From the NCBI RefSeq assembly GCF_017829975.1, contig NZ_JAEEGA010000002.1, positions 48,357 to 112,356 on the forward strand: a DNA stretch of 64,000 bases. Reading direction: 5' to 3'. Shown piece after piece: positions 62,558 to 64,000 of this stretch. The DNA comes from Vagococcus allomyrinae. Lineage in GTDB: Bacteria > Bacillota > Bacilli > Lactobacillales > Vagococcaceae. Positions within the stretch are counted from its first letter, which is position 1. Each line of letters starts with the position of its first letter. The notes under the pieces were generated by a model. It searched no databases. It worked only from the letters and a program-made list of their open reading frames with translations, and was not told the DNA's origin. The position numbers were made by a program, and so were the translations under genes.

Positions 62558-63547
62558 TTAAAAGTTCATTATTTCCTTAAACTCATCTAAGCGTGAACGA
62601 GATAAGGGAATTTTTGCCCCCTCATTCCCTTTCAAATTTAATGTAAAACTGTTTTTAGAATAACTAATCAACTCAGCCACTCGCTGTAAATTGACCAAAT
62701 AAGAACGATGAGATCGGAAAAAACCAAAAGCCATTAATTTCGTCTCCAACTCGGTCATCGTCAAGGTCGTCGGAAACTGTTCGCCGCTGACACTAATATG
62801 GCTGACACTGTTAATGCTCTCCACAAAATCCACCTCAATCGGATCAAAAAAGATCGTTTTGTCTGCAACTTTACACGCGATTTTAAAAATCGACGGCACA
62901 TAAAGTGACTCCTCGTCATTAACTGACATCTCTTCTGCTAGTGTCACATCCGTTTTCTCCAAACCAATTTGCTTATTGTAGTGATAAATTTCGTCCCCTA
63001 ACAATAAAAGTTCCTCCGTGTAGCTAGCCGCAAATAATAGCGCCGTTTGCAGTGGCTCAAAAATTTTTAACGCTTTTAAATAAAGCTCGATTCCCTCATC
63101 CGTCAAATCTGTCAAAGGGCTCTCGATTAACAAAATCTGGGGATTAAAAAGAAAAACGCGCGCCAAATGGACACGCTGCCGCTGATCCACGGATAATTTT
63201 TTGATCGGCGTATCCAGCAGATCAATTAGTGAAAAGTCTTCAGCTAAATTCGTCATCTCAAGTTGATTGCCAGAGATTTTCATAAACGTTGCCAAGTATT
63301 TGCGAATTGAGACCTTTTGGTAAAGCTGATCCTCTTTGCGAATCGATAAAATAACCGCTCGTTCCCTTTTCAAACTACCACTGGAAGGTGACTCTCGCCC
63401 TTCAAACAGATTAAAAAGCATGATCGTCTCAGTGTGTGTCATCTTAATGCCAATCCGCTGATTGCACTGAATAGTTAAATCAATATTTTTAAGAATCGTC
63501 TGTTGATCCTTTTCTTTAGTTAAATGAATTGCTGTCAATAAGCTCAT
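62558..63547 (-). CDS. LytTR regulator fused to a degenerate ABC-ATPase domain
   Basis: This 329-aa two-domain protein has residues about 1-205 shaped like an ABC ATPase. The signature region reads IKKLSVDQRQRVHLARVFLF and the Walker B region NPQILLIESPLTDL. The Walker A P-loop is gone (RIGIKMTHTETIMLFNLF instead of GxxGxGKS/T) and Walker B lacks the DE pair, so hydrolysis is unlikely. Residues about 225-329 are a LytTR DNA-binding domain (FPTTLTMTELETKLMAFGFF, RSHRSYLVNLQRVAELISYS). It probably regulates the ABC exporter downstream, whose upstream region carries a LytTR-type repeat. The ATG follows AGAGG. Confidence 0.85.
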   Translation of the reverse strand: MSLLTAIHLTKEKDQQTILKNIDLTIQCNQRIGIKMTHTETIMLFNLFEGRESPSSGSLKRERAVILSIRKEDQLYQKVSIRKYLATFMKISGNQLEMTNLAEDFSLIDLLDTPIKKLSVDQRQRVHLARVFLFNPQILLIESPLTDLTDEGIELYLKALKIFEPLQTALLFAASYTEELLLLGDEIYHYNKQIGLEKTDVTLAEEMSVNDEESLYVPSIFKIACKVADKTIFFDPIEVDFVESINSVSHISVSGEQFPTTLTMTELETKLMAFGFFRSHRSYLVNLQRVAELISYSKNSFTLNLKGNEGAKIPLSRSRLDEFKEIMNF

Positions 63548-63792
63548 AGGTTAACCTCTTTCTTAGTCAAACAAATAATTATGGTTAGTTATTTTATCAT
63601 ACCATAACCAATGCCACTCGTTAACGTCAAAATTGTCTAATCATACCCTTTCAGATCGTAGTCAAACAGGCCCTAACCACCATAAAAAGACTTAAAAGGA
63701 TGCCTCGTTATAGACATAATCCCTCTTAAGTCTCCATTAAAAAAGGTAACCCAGTTATTTTCCCCTAGTCACGCTTATGGGCTACACAAAAA

Positions 63793-64000
63793 CTACTCAT
63801 ACGCCAGTCTGATATATTTATGAACCGTTCCACTAGAAACGCCTACGATTGCCGCAATCTCCCGAATACTCCGCTTCTCTTTCACGTATAAACTCGTCAT
63901 TTGTTTAACCACTTCTTGGCTAATCGGCGGTCTCCCAACGACCTTCCCGCGCGCCACTGCGATAGCAATCGCCTTCTTTGCACGATTTCTGACAGCACTT
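63793..64000 (-). CDS. Serine recombinase/resolvase C-terminus, 5' end beyond window
   Basis: The frame is open from the right edge to the TAG at 63795-63793 (about 68 codons) and reads RAKKAIAIAVARGKVVGRPP, then a resolvase-type HTH (SIREIAAIVGVSSGTVHKYI). These are the linker and DNA-binding domain of a resolvase/invertase family serine recombinase; the catalytic domain lies outside. It may belong to a mobile element that starts at or beyond the window edge. Between 63548 and 63792 I see only a weak TGGTATGAT promoter for the fusion regulator. Confidence 0.85.
   Translation of the reverse strand, partial: SAVRNRAKKAIAIAVARGKVVGRPPISQEVVKQMTSLYVKEKRSIREIAAIVGVSSGTVHKYIRLAYE

Overview
The window looks like a chromosome segment of a low-GC Gram-positive coccus of the Lactobacillales, most likely Enterococcaceae (Enterococcus or Vagococcus-like). 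The reasons are strong AGGAGG ribosome binding sites, PTS and BglG/LicT sugar control, an LPXTG-anchored pullulanase, a hisS-aspS operon behind a T-box, a rel-dtd pair, 6S RNA directly after rarA, and an ackA-ytxK pair. The genus is an inference from gene families; no rRNA or marker comparison was possible.

Layout. 1-3.6 kb: galactitol-type PTS (IIC cut by the window edge, IIA, and a PRD/EIIB/EIIA activator). 3.6-6.4 kb: YitT-family and DUF1576 membrane proteins. 6.6-11.3 kb: licT-bglP-bglA beta-glucoside operon with two RAT antiterminator sites, a consensus promoter and a cre site. 11.3-14.8 kb: hisS-aspS behind a T-box leader. 14.8-19.5 kb: cell-wall pullulanase and a divergent SH3b-amidase. 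19.7-27 kb: rel-dtd, an aldehyde dehydrogenase, and a DUF3013-prmA-rsmE operon. 27-30.7 kb on the plus strand: PAP2 phosphatase, rarA, 6S RNA, a small membrane protein, a universal stress protein and an anchored unknown. 30.7-38.5 kb: ackA, a YtxK-like methyltransferase, an amidase/amino-acid ABC cluster without an ATPase, an SGNH hydrolase, DUF1054 and a GNAT. 38.6-42.3 kb: a Fur-box-preceded siderophore transporter (yclNOPQ type). 42.4-46.4 kb: an Mg2+ operon (M-box, two unlisted small ORFs, mgtA, mgtC-like). 46.4-51 kb: an RpiR regulator, two Gfo/Idh/MocA dehydrogenases and a divergent PTS IIC. 51-54.3 kb: an ECF sigma/anti-sigma pair, a YueI-like protein and an unknown. 54.5-57.1 kb: an AT-richer WYL-regulator/hydrolase/YdeI cluster. 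57.4-64 kb: an SDR, two LytTR proteins with matching direct-repeat sites, an ABC exporter, and the end of a serine recombinase.

The most unusual structure is a family of 48-bp (and related 58-bp) hairpin modules. It sits immediately after Shine-Dalgarno sequences at three loci (upstream of the PTS IIC gene, of rel, and of the 53.8-kb gene). Modules are nested inside one another (48+96 bp, 48+105 bp plus a 4 x 48 bp tandem array, and 154 = 48+48+58 bp), and the Shine-Dalgarno segment is repeated on both sides of each insertion. The hairpin arms differ between copies but stay complementary. I know of no named family that matches. Other notable points are a T-box specifier GACAC that holds Asp and His codons in overlapping registers, a 34-aa membrane ORF overlapping the mgtA start, 21-bp-spaced direct repeats typical of LytTR sites next to two different LytTR genes, and a regulator made of a degenerate ABC ATPase domain fused to LytTR.
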